Shown piece after piece: positions 11,273 to 22,046 of a DNA stretch of 64,000 nucleotides (its first letter is position 1; each line of letters begins with the position of its first letter). The notes below the pieces were generated by a model. It made no database searches and was not told where the DNA came from. It worked only from the letters and a program-made list of their open reading frames with translations. The stretch covers positions 365,351 to 429,350 of the forward strand of contig PCDI01000005.1 in NCBI GenBank assembly GCA_002778195.1, written 5' to 3'. Position numbers and translations under genes: made by a program. The stretch is from Raffaelea ambrosiae. Its lineage: Eukaryota > Ascomycota > Sordariomycetes > Ophiostomatales > Ophiostomataceae.

Positions 11273-13657
11273 ATGTGGAACGACGAGGACAACAACCCGT
11301 ACGGGAGCAGCAGCTTCGACCGGCGTGACTCCTTTGGCTCGTCCACCACGCCGGCCTCGCCTGATTCCCGTGAGTCCTCCTGGCGAAGCAGACGCGCCGT
11401 TCTTGGGCTGCTGTTCTTGGGCTGTCGGTTCGCCCGGCCCTTCCTAGATGCGTATCTTTGCTGACAAGCCCTTTCTCTGTTCGGCAGACCCCCGCTACGA
11501 TGCAGCTTCCTCGACCGACGACGAAGCCGACGACGTGCCGGCCTATGTGAGGCCAGCAAACGCCTCCGACAGCGACGACGAAGACGAAGAAGCAGCGGCC
11601 GCAGCACACGGCGAGCTGGTGCCGCGACGGAAGCCCGGCGGCTACGACAGCCGGGTCGAGCAGATCCTGTACGAGAACCCGGAGACGCCGATTCTGATCA
11701 CCGACGCCGGCAAGAGCCTCGAGAATGGCGGTCGCTACATTGTGTACACGATCCGGACGGGCGTAAGCAAAAAAAGGAAAAAAGGAAAAAAAGAAAAAAA
11801 AAGAAAAAAAAAAGAAAAAAAAAAAGCTTCTGCACTGCTTCCTCCACGCTCCCGGCGTTCTCTCGCTCACTAGCTAACTCGTCCTCTTTTTTTCTTCGCA
11901 GGACCTCGAAGTCCGGAGGCGGTACTCCGAGTTCGCCTCGCTGCGCGACGCCCTGACGCGGCTGCATCCGACGCTCATCATCCCCCCAATACCCGAGAAG
12001 CACACCATGGCCGACTATGCCGCCAACCCGACCAATGCCAAGCAGGACCAGCAGATCATTGATCTGCGGAAGCGCATGCTGGCCGTGTTCCTCAACCGCT
12101 GCCGGCGCATGGAGCAGATCCGCATGGACGGCGTCTGGTGGCGCTTCCTCGACCCGAATGCCAGCTGGGTATGTGTTCTGTCCTTTTTGTCCTCGCTTCG
12201 CTCGTTTCTGTCGTCTCTTACTGTTTTTGTCCCCGCTTCGCTCGTTGCTCTTGAGGTACTGGCTCTTCTAACCATGTTTTACAGAACGAGGTCTTGCACT
12301 CGTACCCCATCGCCTCCATCCCCAAGTCGATCCTCAAAGCGCCTCCCCTGAACACGGCCAACCCGACGCCAGCCCACAGCTACCTGCCCATCCCGGCCAG
12401 CTCGGCCAAGCTCAAGGTCTCGTCAGGCGTCACGATCCAGTCCATCGACAGCGCGGTGGCCCGTTTCCCGCCCGAGCACAGCCAGCTGAGCGAACAGGAG
12501 CTGGACCCGTACTTTACCTCCTTTGAGTCGTCCATCAAGGACCTGGAGCAGCTGTTGATGGGCTCGCTCGAGAAGGTCAACCGGCGCACGCTCAGCCACC
12601 TGTCGTCTCTGGCGTCGGACCAGTGCGAGCTCGGCGCCAAGTACAACGCGTTTGCCCTCAGCGAGCAGGCGCCCACGCTGGGGCCGGCCATTGAGCGCGT
12701 GGGCCAGGCGGTGGACTCGTCGTACATTGCCACCGAGGAGCTCTCGAGCTCACTGGGCGCCAGTTTTGCCGAGCCCATGCGCGAGTACGCCCAGTTTGCC
12801 GGCGTGGTGCGCAGCGTCCTGCGGTACCGCATCCTGAAGCGCGTGCAGCAGCAGATGACCGACGACGACCTGAACAAGAAGCGGCAGCTGCTGGACCAGC
12901 TGGAGCGCAGCGAGGCCGAGGCCCGGCGGATCGACCAGTACCTCAGCGGCAGCCAGCAGATCCAGCCGCCGAGGCGGTCGACGAGCACACGCGACCCGTC
13001 GGGGTACAGCGGCTCGGCAGCAGGAGCCGGCCACGGGCAGCAGCAGCAGCAGCAGCAGCAGCACCGCCGCGACGGCAGCCAGGAAGACACGGCGTCAATC
13101 GACTCGGACTTCCCGCCGACGCACGGCGGCGACTACTCGACGGTGCCGTCCGCTAAGAATGGGCCACCCGAGAGGCAGCAGCCGTCTGCGAACTACGGCT
13201 CGTCGTCGTCCTCTGCTCCGTCGGCCCCGGTGCTCGGCCATAAGAAGGCCACCAGCACGAACTCGATCACGAACAAGATTTTCGGCCCCATCCGGCACGC
13301 CGTCCAGGGCGTGGTCGACGTGGACCCGGAGCGGACACGGCGGGACACCATCACCAAGACGCGGGAGTCGATTGCGCAGCTGGAGCAGGCGCAGGTGGCG
13401 GCGGCACAGGACGTCAAGGATGCGAGTGCGAGTGTGCTGCGGGATCTGAAGCGGTTCCAGCACGAGAAGGAGGACGACCTGAAGCGGTACATGGTGAGTT
13501 TCATGAAGGGGGGCTTTTTCTTCTGTTTTTCATTGCTTCGACCTGCTAACACAAACCCCAGATTGCCTATGCAAAGAGCCAGATCGAGTGGGCCAAGAAG
13601 AACAAGGAGACCTGGGAAGAGGCACGTGGCGAGGTGGACAAGATCGACGAGTCGTGA
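11273..13657 (+). CDS. SNX41: sorting nexin SNX41/ATG20 (PX-BAR), 647 aa
   Basis: Five exons: 11273-11369, 11488-11762, 11902-12168, 12285-13493 and 13562-13657; all junctions keep frame. The protein opens with MWNDEDNNPYG, which I recognise as the usual start of filamentous-fungal Snx41. After an acidic disordered leader comes a PX domain (about residues 95-213) with the PtdIns3P-binding RRYSEF motif, the PPIPEK loop and RMEQIRMDGVWWRFLDP at the end. Exons 4-5 form a BAR-like helical region interrupted by a disordered insert with a Q8 run (about 460-475). Length matches Atg20/Snx41 of yeast (625-640 aa). Together with Snx4 it acts in endosome-to-Golgi retrieval and in selective autophagy. 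The intron at 11763-11901 is packed with A and AAAAG repeats. The alternative name Atg20 depends on how the yeast paralogues are mapped. Confidence 0.93.
11766..11824. repeat. A/AG-rich tract in SNX41 intron 2
   Basis: About 60 bases of almost pure purine (runs of 6-11 A separated by single or double G) directly after the GTAAGC donor. Confidence 0.9.
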
Positions 13658-14883
13658 AAAGACGTGAAAAGAATGAAAAGGGGGGAAAGAATAGGATTCA
13701 GCATTATACATACGCTTCGGTCTGCATCCGACTTTTTTTGTCTCCTTTTTGTCTCCTTTTTTGTCTCCTTTTTTGTCTCCTTTTTTGTCTCCTTTTTTGC
13801 CTCTCTTTTTTAACTCGTTTTTGGAGTGTCTCTGCATGCCGTTTCTATCTTGCAGACCCCTTCTGTTCTTGCAAGTCATTCTCTTTGTTTTTCTCCCCCA
13901 TAGTATGGTCCTCTTCGTGCGTTATGGGTTGTGGATTGTAGATGTGGATTGTGGACAAAAGTCGCGGCGGCCTTTTTTTGTTGTGTTCCCTCCCCCCCCG
14001 GCGCGCCGTGCGTTTTCTGTTATGTTTTCGAGACAACTTAGAACTATCATCATGGTACAAATTAGTCGAATGGAAAGACAGGTTCCATCTTCATCACCGA
14101 GTATATCACGTGGTTCATATAGAGGCTCTGGCGCCAACCAATGTCTAACTATGTCGCGAATGTCCGTACACAGAACTGCACTGTCAATAAAAATAGAATC
14201 AGGGGTTTCCTTTCTTCTTTGTTTTTAAAAAAAAATTAAAGCAAGCATAGCTAATGAAAATCCCATGTTTCCTTCCCGTTCCCTTTCCTCCCGAGCCCGA
14301 ACTCCCTGATGGCTTGTCGCCTTTGTAAAGAAACTAGTTTTCTCATGATCTTTCATGATCTTTCCCCCATTCTCTTTATGTACAGAAGAAAATCAGCCAC
14401 ACCAAAAACGCCTGCAGCCATGCTTTGTGAAAGAGGTATATATATATATCAAATGCCCGCTTTCTTTCGCTTGTCTTTGCCCTCCCGTTCCATATGTTTC
14501 CTAGAAACCCAAAAACCCCATGAGAGCCAAATCAAACCCAAACAAGAACAAAGGAGAGAAAACATAAACGCGTAGTAGGAATAGTAGTGGTAGTAATAAA
14601 ACAGGGTTGTTTGAAAAGGCAAGAAGAGGTAGAAAAGATAATGAAAAGTGCTCTCCGTGTTAAGAGAAAAAGCAGGGTACACATGAATGTGTGTTGGGAA
14701 ATGCTTTGTCGAGTTTCTGTCGTTTTGGTGCTTTTTGAGTTGGTCGTGTGTTGTTTGTTATATCGTGGTGTTCCGCCACAATAGATGGCTGTGAAATTCA
14801 GGTACCGCAGGACTTCATTATTGTTCGTGTGATCTCATCTGTCTCACTAGGTGGTGCAGGCACTCCTCCCAGACGTGGCGTTC
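13658..14883. other. convergent intergenic region SNX41 / RCO1
   Basis: 1.2 kb between two converging genes. It holds a 12-base tandem repeat (listed separately), several T runs, a CACGTG at 14107-14112 and a (TA)n stretch near 14440-14450. It must contain both 3' untranslated regions. No gene is supported. Confidence 0.55.
13741..13799. repeat. 12-bp tandem repeat TCTCCTTTTTTG
   Basis: Five consecutive units of TCTCCTTTTTTG (the first is one T short), followed by a degenerate unit CCTCTCTTTTTT. It starts about 84 bases after the SNX41 stop codon, so it probably lies in its 3' untranslated region. It is homopyrimidine except for one G per unit. Confidence 0.93.
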
Positions 14884-17800
14884 CTAGACAAAGCCATGGG
14901 CGGGTCTGTCGACAGTCGTAGCTGATTTTTCTGCCACCGCAGCGGCGGCCTTCTCAATAACATCCGCTGGCGTGGTCTCGGCTACGAGGCTCTTAGGTGT
15001 CGTCGATTCGTCTTTGCTGTTGTCGATCTTGGACAGAAGAATCTTGTCCGTCTCGGACTCGCCGGAAGCAGCGGCCTCCGCCGTCAGTTCTTCCTTGGTG
15101 TTGGCAGTCTCAGCTGTTTTGGCCTCCTCCGCATGTGTCTTATCATCGCCCACTGCAGTTTCCGACGATGCGGGGGGCGGGGTCAAGGGCGTCGATGGCA
15201 GGAGCGTTGCCTCGGGCTTGGAAGGCTGTTGCTCCTGGTTTTCCAGCTCATTCTGCTCCAGCTTCTGATCCTGGCTAGGCTTCTGTTCACCGTGCGGCGG
15301 CTCAGCATGGTCATTTCCGTTGGTGTCATCGCGGATAGACATGGACGTGGCATCAGTCTCCTTGTTGCCGCCCGTGCCGGGGCACAGGAAGTTGCCGTCG
15401 TCAGGCAAAACAGCCTTGGCAACAGGCGGTGGCACAGTGCTGCCACTGTTGCTCAAGTCGCTGCCATCGGAGCGCGGGTGCTCGGCAGGCCATACAGCCG
15501 AAGCGGTTTCATCGTGCAGTGACACAGCAGGAGGCGTGGCCAAAGCCGGAGGGTCTTCGTCGTCTTCGCCGTCGCCGTTGTCCGACACAAGGCTGATGAC
15601 CTCTTGCTCCTGGTTGGAGTCGTCCTTGTCGTCCTTGTCGTTCTTGTCTTCCTTGGGTAGGCATCTTTCTTCCTCGGGGTGGTCGGGGGAAGCCCGACGG
15701 GCTGACGTGGTCTCCTGGGCAGGCACGGCGTCGCTCATATTGACGTCTTCCACTTGCAATGCCTCCTGGGTTTCAGAGGCTTCCTCCGTCGCCGGAGGAG
15801 CGGCAATGGCTGTATCTCTAGTGGTCCCAGATGTCACGTTACACATCGCCATGAGCCTGGCTGCCCCCTCTTCGTGTCGCTCTTGTCTGTCGGCCTGCTT
15901 GTCGGCTTTCTGAGTGGCTTCCGGGGTGGCTTCCTGGGAAGCCTCCAAGCTGGGACCATCCACGTCCATCTTTCCTGACGAATTTTCGCTGAGCAGCTGA
16001 TCAAGCTTGGCTTGGAGCTGGTCGGCCTCAGCGCGCAGCTGAGCAGCCCTGGCACGCATAGCCAAAAGCGAGTTGCGGTCGTGCTGTGCCAGGTTCTCAG
16101 CCTTCTCCATGTTGAGAGAGTTGCCCCGGGCAATCAGAGCGACAGCCGATTCATCCGCGTCGGCCTATAATGTGTCAGAACAATGGGCAGTGGGCAAAGG
16201 AAAAGAGAAGGACAAAGGGAAAGGTGGACATACCAGAAGAGCTTCGATCAGCATGCTGCAGCCGTCGGGCGCGACAGAAGCAACATTGTGGGAGGCGAGG
16301 ACCCTGTCGATAGCTTGACCCTGTGCGGGGGTCAGGCGCGAGTCTGTCGGTTTCTCGGCCGGTTTCCCGGCCGGTTTCTCGGCTGGTTTCTGTTCCATCC
16401 GCCTCTGCATGCGAGCACGTCTGCTCTTGCCAGTACGCTGCTGCTGCTTCTCGCGCCGCTGCTGGTGGACAGTTTCGATAAAGTCGAGCTCGATGCCCAG
16501 AGCGCCAAGACGGTAGGGACGACCGTAAGTCGATGGCACAGGCCAGCCACTATGGTTATTGGGATTGCGCTCCTCGTCGACGTGGTTCTCTTCGTCGTCC
16601 GAGGCTATCTCGATGAATCCATTGTTGCGCAGACCGCGCGGGAACCCGGGCTTGACGGCCTTGTTAGCACCGCGAACCTGGCGGAAGCGGTGGTCGTGGC
16701 CGCCCACGCCCACGGTCTGGTTCAGAAGCTCCAGCGTGTGGGCCGGACAGCGCCAGTTTCTCAGGGGCGGTGGCTGCGCCATGGGCGGATCGAGGCAGTC
16801 GGTGTGCCACCACAGGTCGCAGAAGGCGCAAGGGATGATAGGCCGGCCGGGCGCGGTGGTCTTGTTGCACTGGTGGCAGAGCACGACTTTGCCCTCGTTG
16901 TCGCGGCGGCGGAAGAAGTCTGTGGTCTCGTCGTAGCCCGCGCGGCGGCGGACGCGGTTGTTGTTGGGGCCCTGGGGGACCACCTCCTCGTACTCGCCAT
17001 CAGCGTTGGTCTTGACGCCTTCGAAGTAGTTTCGTATGGAGGCGGGCAGGCTGAAGGCGGCCGAGTTCGACCTCTCGTTGAGGTTGAGCAAGGCGCCGAA
17101 TACGCCGGTATGTGTCAGGTTCACTGTAGCCGGGTAGCGCTGGCTGCGACAGACATTGCAGAGCCACTCGTCTGGCAGAGTGTCGAGAGCTTTCAGCGGC
17201 GTGTCCACGCAGCCGAGGTGGAAGGACCGCGTACAGCCATCGCAGCAGATCAGCACGCCATTGGCGCTGCAGGAAGCACAATAGTCATCGTTCTCGTCCT
17301 AATGAGAACAAGGGGAAGCCAACACGTTAGCAATGTGGATTGTTGGGATTATTGCAGAGCAATCATAGAGCCAAAAATGCAATGTGGACGGGTCGGCAGG
17401 GACGTGGAAACAAAGAGCAGGCGATCAGACGGGGGTGGGAGATTTCGAGATCCTGCGGGAGATGAAGAGAGACGAGAGATGGGAAGCGAGGCAGACGGAA
17501 AAAGCAATCAAAAGGAGCACAGAAGTGCCCAGAGACCAAAGACCGAACAAAAGGAGCTCTTCTGGGCATATGCAAATAAAACCAACAGGCAGGCCAGCTA
17601 CTGTTGGCTGCAGCTGGCCGGGTCAATTCGGCAAAAGTCCACAGTGACAGGGAAANNNNNNNNNNNNNNNNNNNNGGGTGGGGTGTTGGGCGTGCTGGAT
17701 GATGCATGTTCTGGTGTTTTGGTGTTGTGGTGTTGTGGTGTCTTGGTGCGATGGATACATGGGCTGTGTTGGGTGACTGTGACTTCGGCGATGGAGTGAC

Positions 17801-20800
17801 TTGGAGGGTTGGTTGTCTGGGCTCTGACTGCTCTGGCCGCGACTTCCAGCTTGCTTGTGCACCTGGCACGGACACGCCGCCAAGGGCTACCGGGCACTAC
17901 CCAGCAAGTGGACCCAGTAAACACCAATGAAACAGGCAGGCGCGTCTTTTCTGACCGTAAAGCCGACGAAAAGAAACGGGGGCAGAAATGGACGCCGTGT
18001 GAGGAAAGAGCGACCCAGGGTTGGGACAGGACAGGAGCAAAATGCACACAGCAAAGTCGCAATATCAAAATGCAAAGGGGCAGAAGAACGTGAAAAAAAC
18101 GACAGGAAAATAGACAAAGATGCACATACCTGACTCATGGGCACTGGGCTGGCGCGCTCGCCGCTAGGACGGGGTAAGCCGCCCGCAGTGCCGGGCTTGC
18201 ACTTGATCGGCCTGTCTCTGGTCAGCAAAAAAAGGCTCTGTTCGTAGATGTAGATATGCAAACGACATGTAGGGAAGGGAGAAGATGACGCTGATGATGC
18301 CGATGATGCCGATGGCAGTGGAATGCGCGCGCGCGCATTGATGGTGGAGATGGGCAAAGCCCTCATCGGGGTGATGAGACGGGGATTCGCGGAGACCGCT
18401 GCTCCTCTCTCCCCCTTTCCCATCTCACACCAATCTAGCTCATCGCCATCTCACCAGGGGGACGGGAAAACACTTACGAGGTCTTAACTCGGGGCCCAGT
18501 GCGTGCCTTCTTGGCCTTGGGACCGGGCGTGCCGTCGCGCGAGTTGAGCGCCGACGCATCGGATGCGGCTCCATTGCGCATGTGTGGCGGCACGGGCGTC
18601 TGCAGTCGCGTTGACGACGACGCGGCCACCGGCTCTTCCGACAGGCGGAAGATGCTGCTGCTGGTGGGCGAGAGCACGACGGAGTCGTGGTCGTCCTGAT
18701 CTATCTCATCAAACCCACGCTTGCGCGCAGACCGCGTTGTGCGACTGGTCGCTGCGGTCGTGGATGCGCGCAGATTGCGCGATCGCGTCGGTGTCTGCGG
18801 CGTCTCCGGCTCGCTCGGCTGCTCAGCCGCAAGCGAGGACGATCCGCGACTCGGGCGGCTGGCCGCCGCCGTCGCCACGCCCGACCGGCGACTCCGGCTT
18901 CTGGTGTTGCTGTTGCTGCCACTGCCGGTATCCTCGTCGAGGGGCGTGCCGCGCGCAAAGCTCACAGGAACCGGGCCAATGCTGTTGGTGATATTGCGCG
19001 ACTGGGTGCGCAAAGCCAGACGATTGCTCTCCTGCTCTTCGGTCGCCTCATACTTGGGCGGCCCGCCAGCCTTACCCGGCGGCGGCGGCGGCGGCGGCAG
19101 CTCGCCAGCAGTGCTGATGTTGCTGTTGTTTCTGACGCCGTTGTTGTTGGCGGCGGTGGTGGTGGTGGTGGCAACTTTGCCACGACTGTTCTGGGTGGTG
19201 CGCTTCGTGACAGGAGTGTCGTCCACGACAGCCGGCATGGCGTCTGGGGCAGCACCTGCAGACGCGGATGCAGAGGCAGAGATGGCGGCAGCAGCGACAG
19301 CAGCTGAAATCCGCGATGATTGCCGAGCTGAGTGCCGGGTGGTGACGCTTGGCGAGGCCTCGGCAACGTGTGGTGTGGTGGTGCCAGCGCGGGTGGTGGA
19401 AGCGTTGGCGTCTTTGATGGTCGTGGAAGCAATATTATGTGATGCGGAAGAGGAAGAAATTAACGCGGGCGTGCTTGGTGTGGACGACACGTCCGCAGTA
19501 GCCCTTTTGCTGGCTGCCCTGTTGCGGGTTGTAATTGGCTGGTCGTTTGGCACTGGCGCAGACGCTGAGGCGCTGGGACCCGCTACGGCCGCAGCACCAG
19601 CACCCGCAGCACCAGCAGCACCAGCAGCACCAGCAGCGCCAGCATTGCCAGCGCTCGCAGCCTTTGCAGCGGCCGCGGCAGCAGCAAGGGCCAAGGTCTT
19701 GTGCTTGGGGCGCCGTCCGGCTCCAGGTCGCGGGCCACCTCTGCCTCCTCCCTTCTTTTTGGGCGGCTCATTCGGCCGCGGTAGACGCTTGAGAGGCATC
19801 TTTTGGGCTGAAAGTCGCTGTAGAGGCAGTTTGGGGCGTGCTTCTGCGGCCGCCTCGCCGGCTTTGTCCTCGTCCGCCTTCTGTGCTGTCTGTTCGGCGG
19901 CTTTCTCGGTCGGCTTGCCTGTCTGGCCAGCCTGGCCATCGCCAGCATCGGCAGTCGGGGCAGCCGGGGCAATCTCGGGCTGCTGGACTAGCTTGGCCTG
20001 CTGCTCCTTGTCTGCTGCCGCAACCTTCGCGAGGCGCAACGGCGCGGGTGTCGGCAAGGACAGGGCTGTCGACAACGACGATGTCGAGCTCGCTGCAGAC
20101 ACCGTGCGGTTGTGGCCACGTCCTGCGGGCGACGGTGTCACTGGAACAGCGGCTGACGTGGCGGTGCTGCTCTTGCGACCCGACGCTGCTCGGCCCCGCG
20201 CGCTGCCTGCACCTGTCTTCGCTGTGGTAGACGCAGCGGCGGCTGCAGTCTTGGTCTTGCTGCTGCTGGTCGCCGTGTTGATGGCAGGCGTCTTTGTGGA
20301 CGCCTTTGTGGGTGTCTTTGTGGGTGTTTTGGGCGGCTTGGGCAGCGTGTCTGACGCGGCCGGAGTTTTGCTCCTGTCGCTAGCTCTTATGCTGGTGCTG
20401 GTGCTGGTGCTGGTGTTGGTGCTCTTTTCCAGGCTACGCCCAGATCCTCCAAAAGTCGAAGAGGATGGGCCAGCCGACGCAGACAATGGCGCAGCAGGCA
20501 CAGACGCACTCTTCGCGCCCATTGTCAGCTTCACCCTCTTGCGGGCTGGGGAGCCGCTCGTAGAGTCAGCACCGCCAGCGACGTTGTCGGCATCGCCGTT
20601 GTCACCCAGGAGTTCCAGGAGCGACAGGTCCAGCGTAACCATGTGTGCGTAGGGTGCAGGCAGTGCTTTCGGCGGTTTCTGCGGCGTGGAGTCATCGCTG
20701 CCAGGGCTTTCATCGAGTGCCTCGAAATAATGGCAGCCGCGATTGTCCTTCTTGCCCTCCAGCTTCCTCTCGTGCATCAGCCGACCGAACTCTTCTATCG

Positions 20801-22046
20801 TCTCGCTGTCGGCCGTCTGCTGAAACACGTCCTCCACCATGGTCAAAAATCGCTGGTCCGATGACCGCTCATCGTAGAGCGTCCGCAGTGCATACGCAGT
20901 CGGGTAGCGGTTATAGCGCAGCGCCTCTGCCACAGCGTTGTCAATCACAATGTCCGTCATCTCCTTGTTGACTTCGGTCGCGTTGCTGTCGGACCGCGGC
21001 CGAGGCTCGTCTCGCCGGCCCAGATCTTCGCTAGTCACATCAAATCCCAGCTCGGCGGCTTCGGGGGGGTGCCGAGGGGTGCCCAGCTGGAGGGTGTGTG
21101 CACCGTCGAATGCGGCGGTGTCCTCGTCCTCGTCCTCCTGCTTCACGGGAGCTTCCACGGCTTGCTCCACCAAAGGCGCCGCAGTAGGCAGCAGTGTGCG
21201 GGGCCGGCCAACTGGACGTCTGGCTGGCCCGGTCTGATAGGCGGAAGGTGACTTGCGCGACTGCGGCAGTGGCCGACGTGGTGGTGCAGACGATGATTTG
21301 GATGGCGATGCACTGGCGTCACGCGTGGCGTTGTCGCCGTCTTTGTCCTCGTTGTCCTTGTCGGCGCTGTCGTTCAGATGTGTCTCAGATTCGTCGTCCA
21401 CTCTGTCCCCGCCAATCGTGTGCGTGGGGACGTGTCTGCTGGAACTGGGTGGCCTCAAGACAGTTTTTCCCTTCCGCAGGGTTACCGTGGTGTTTTGGGC
21501 CTGCTCCTGTTCCTGGCCGTCCTGGCCGCCCTTCGGTTGGGGCACGTCTTCGGGTTCATCGACCTCCATGCGGTCCTCGGATGGTTCCATATCCGTGCCC
21601 AGCTCCTTGTGCTGCCCCACGGGATCGCTCGAGCCCTGCTCTTCCTGATGCCGCTGATTTTGTCGCTGTCGTTGCCGCTGCAGCTGCTTCTGATGCTGCC
21701 GGTGGGACTCGTGGTAAAGCTTCTCCTCCTGAATGTTGTTCACGCGCTTGGCCGCGTTAGACGGCTTGGGCAGCGTGCCCAGCGGGGCCATGCCATCAAA
21801 GACACCGTGTCGCTGGAAGCCGGCCTCCTCGTAGCTGGGCTTGTTTTGCACAGGCGGCTCGAGCCACCGTGACATGTACGCCTGTTGGGCACTGACTTGG
21901 TTGCTGCTGCCTAACGTGTCCTTCTTGCCGCTGCCTTTTTCGGCCGACCCTTCATGCGCCTTCTGCTGCGGAGCAGAAGATGCGACTTGCGGGCTAGAAT
22001 ATCGCGAACGCGTCGTCCTCGTGCTGCCTGGTGGATTGGGCGGCAT
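14884..22046 (-). CDS. RCO1: RCO1-type double PHD-finger protein (Rpd3S histone deacetylase complex), 2000 aa
   Basis: Four exons: 22046-18478, 18217-18130, 17298-16234 and 16164-14884; phases agree (2, 0, 0). Rco1 recruits the Rpd3S deacetylase to H3K36-methylated gene bodies. Exon 1 (1189 aa) opens with TRTTRSRYSSP and SRWLEPPVQNKPSYEEAGFQRHGVFDGM, the N-terminal signature of fungal Rco1 orthologues. A long Ser/Thr/Ala-rich linker follows, with an AT-hook-like RGGPRPGAGRRPK near residue 770. Exon 3 gives PHD1 (about 1220-1272: CASC...CCDGC...HLGC...CNVC), the segment FGALLNLNERSNSAAFSLPASIRNYFEGV typical of Rco1, then PHD2 (about 1358-1405: CHQC...CAFC...WWHTDC...CPAH). The C-terminal 430 residues are acidic and disordered, with a Leu-heptad stretch at its start. 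At 2000 aa it is long for the family. Intron 2 (831 nt) contains a 20-N gap, so an unseen small exon there cannot be excluded. The tiny 88-nt exon 2 is supported by phase only. Confidence 0.88.
17656..17675. other. assembly gap (20 N)
   Basis: Twenty N inside intron 2 of the RCO1-like gene. The right flank is low-complexity G/T text (repeats of GGTGTTGT, about 17690-17745), which probably stopped the assembler. The N count may be a placeholder rather than a measured length. Confidence 0.99.

Noticed and set aside
18721..20652. 643-codon plus-strand frame opposite RCO1 exon 1
   Set aside because: It is the antisense shadow of a GC-rich Ala/Ser/Thr-coding exon; the translation is a low-complexity Val/Ala/Leu string with no domain.
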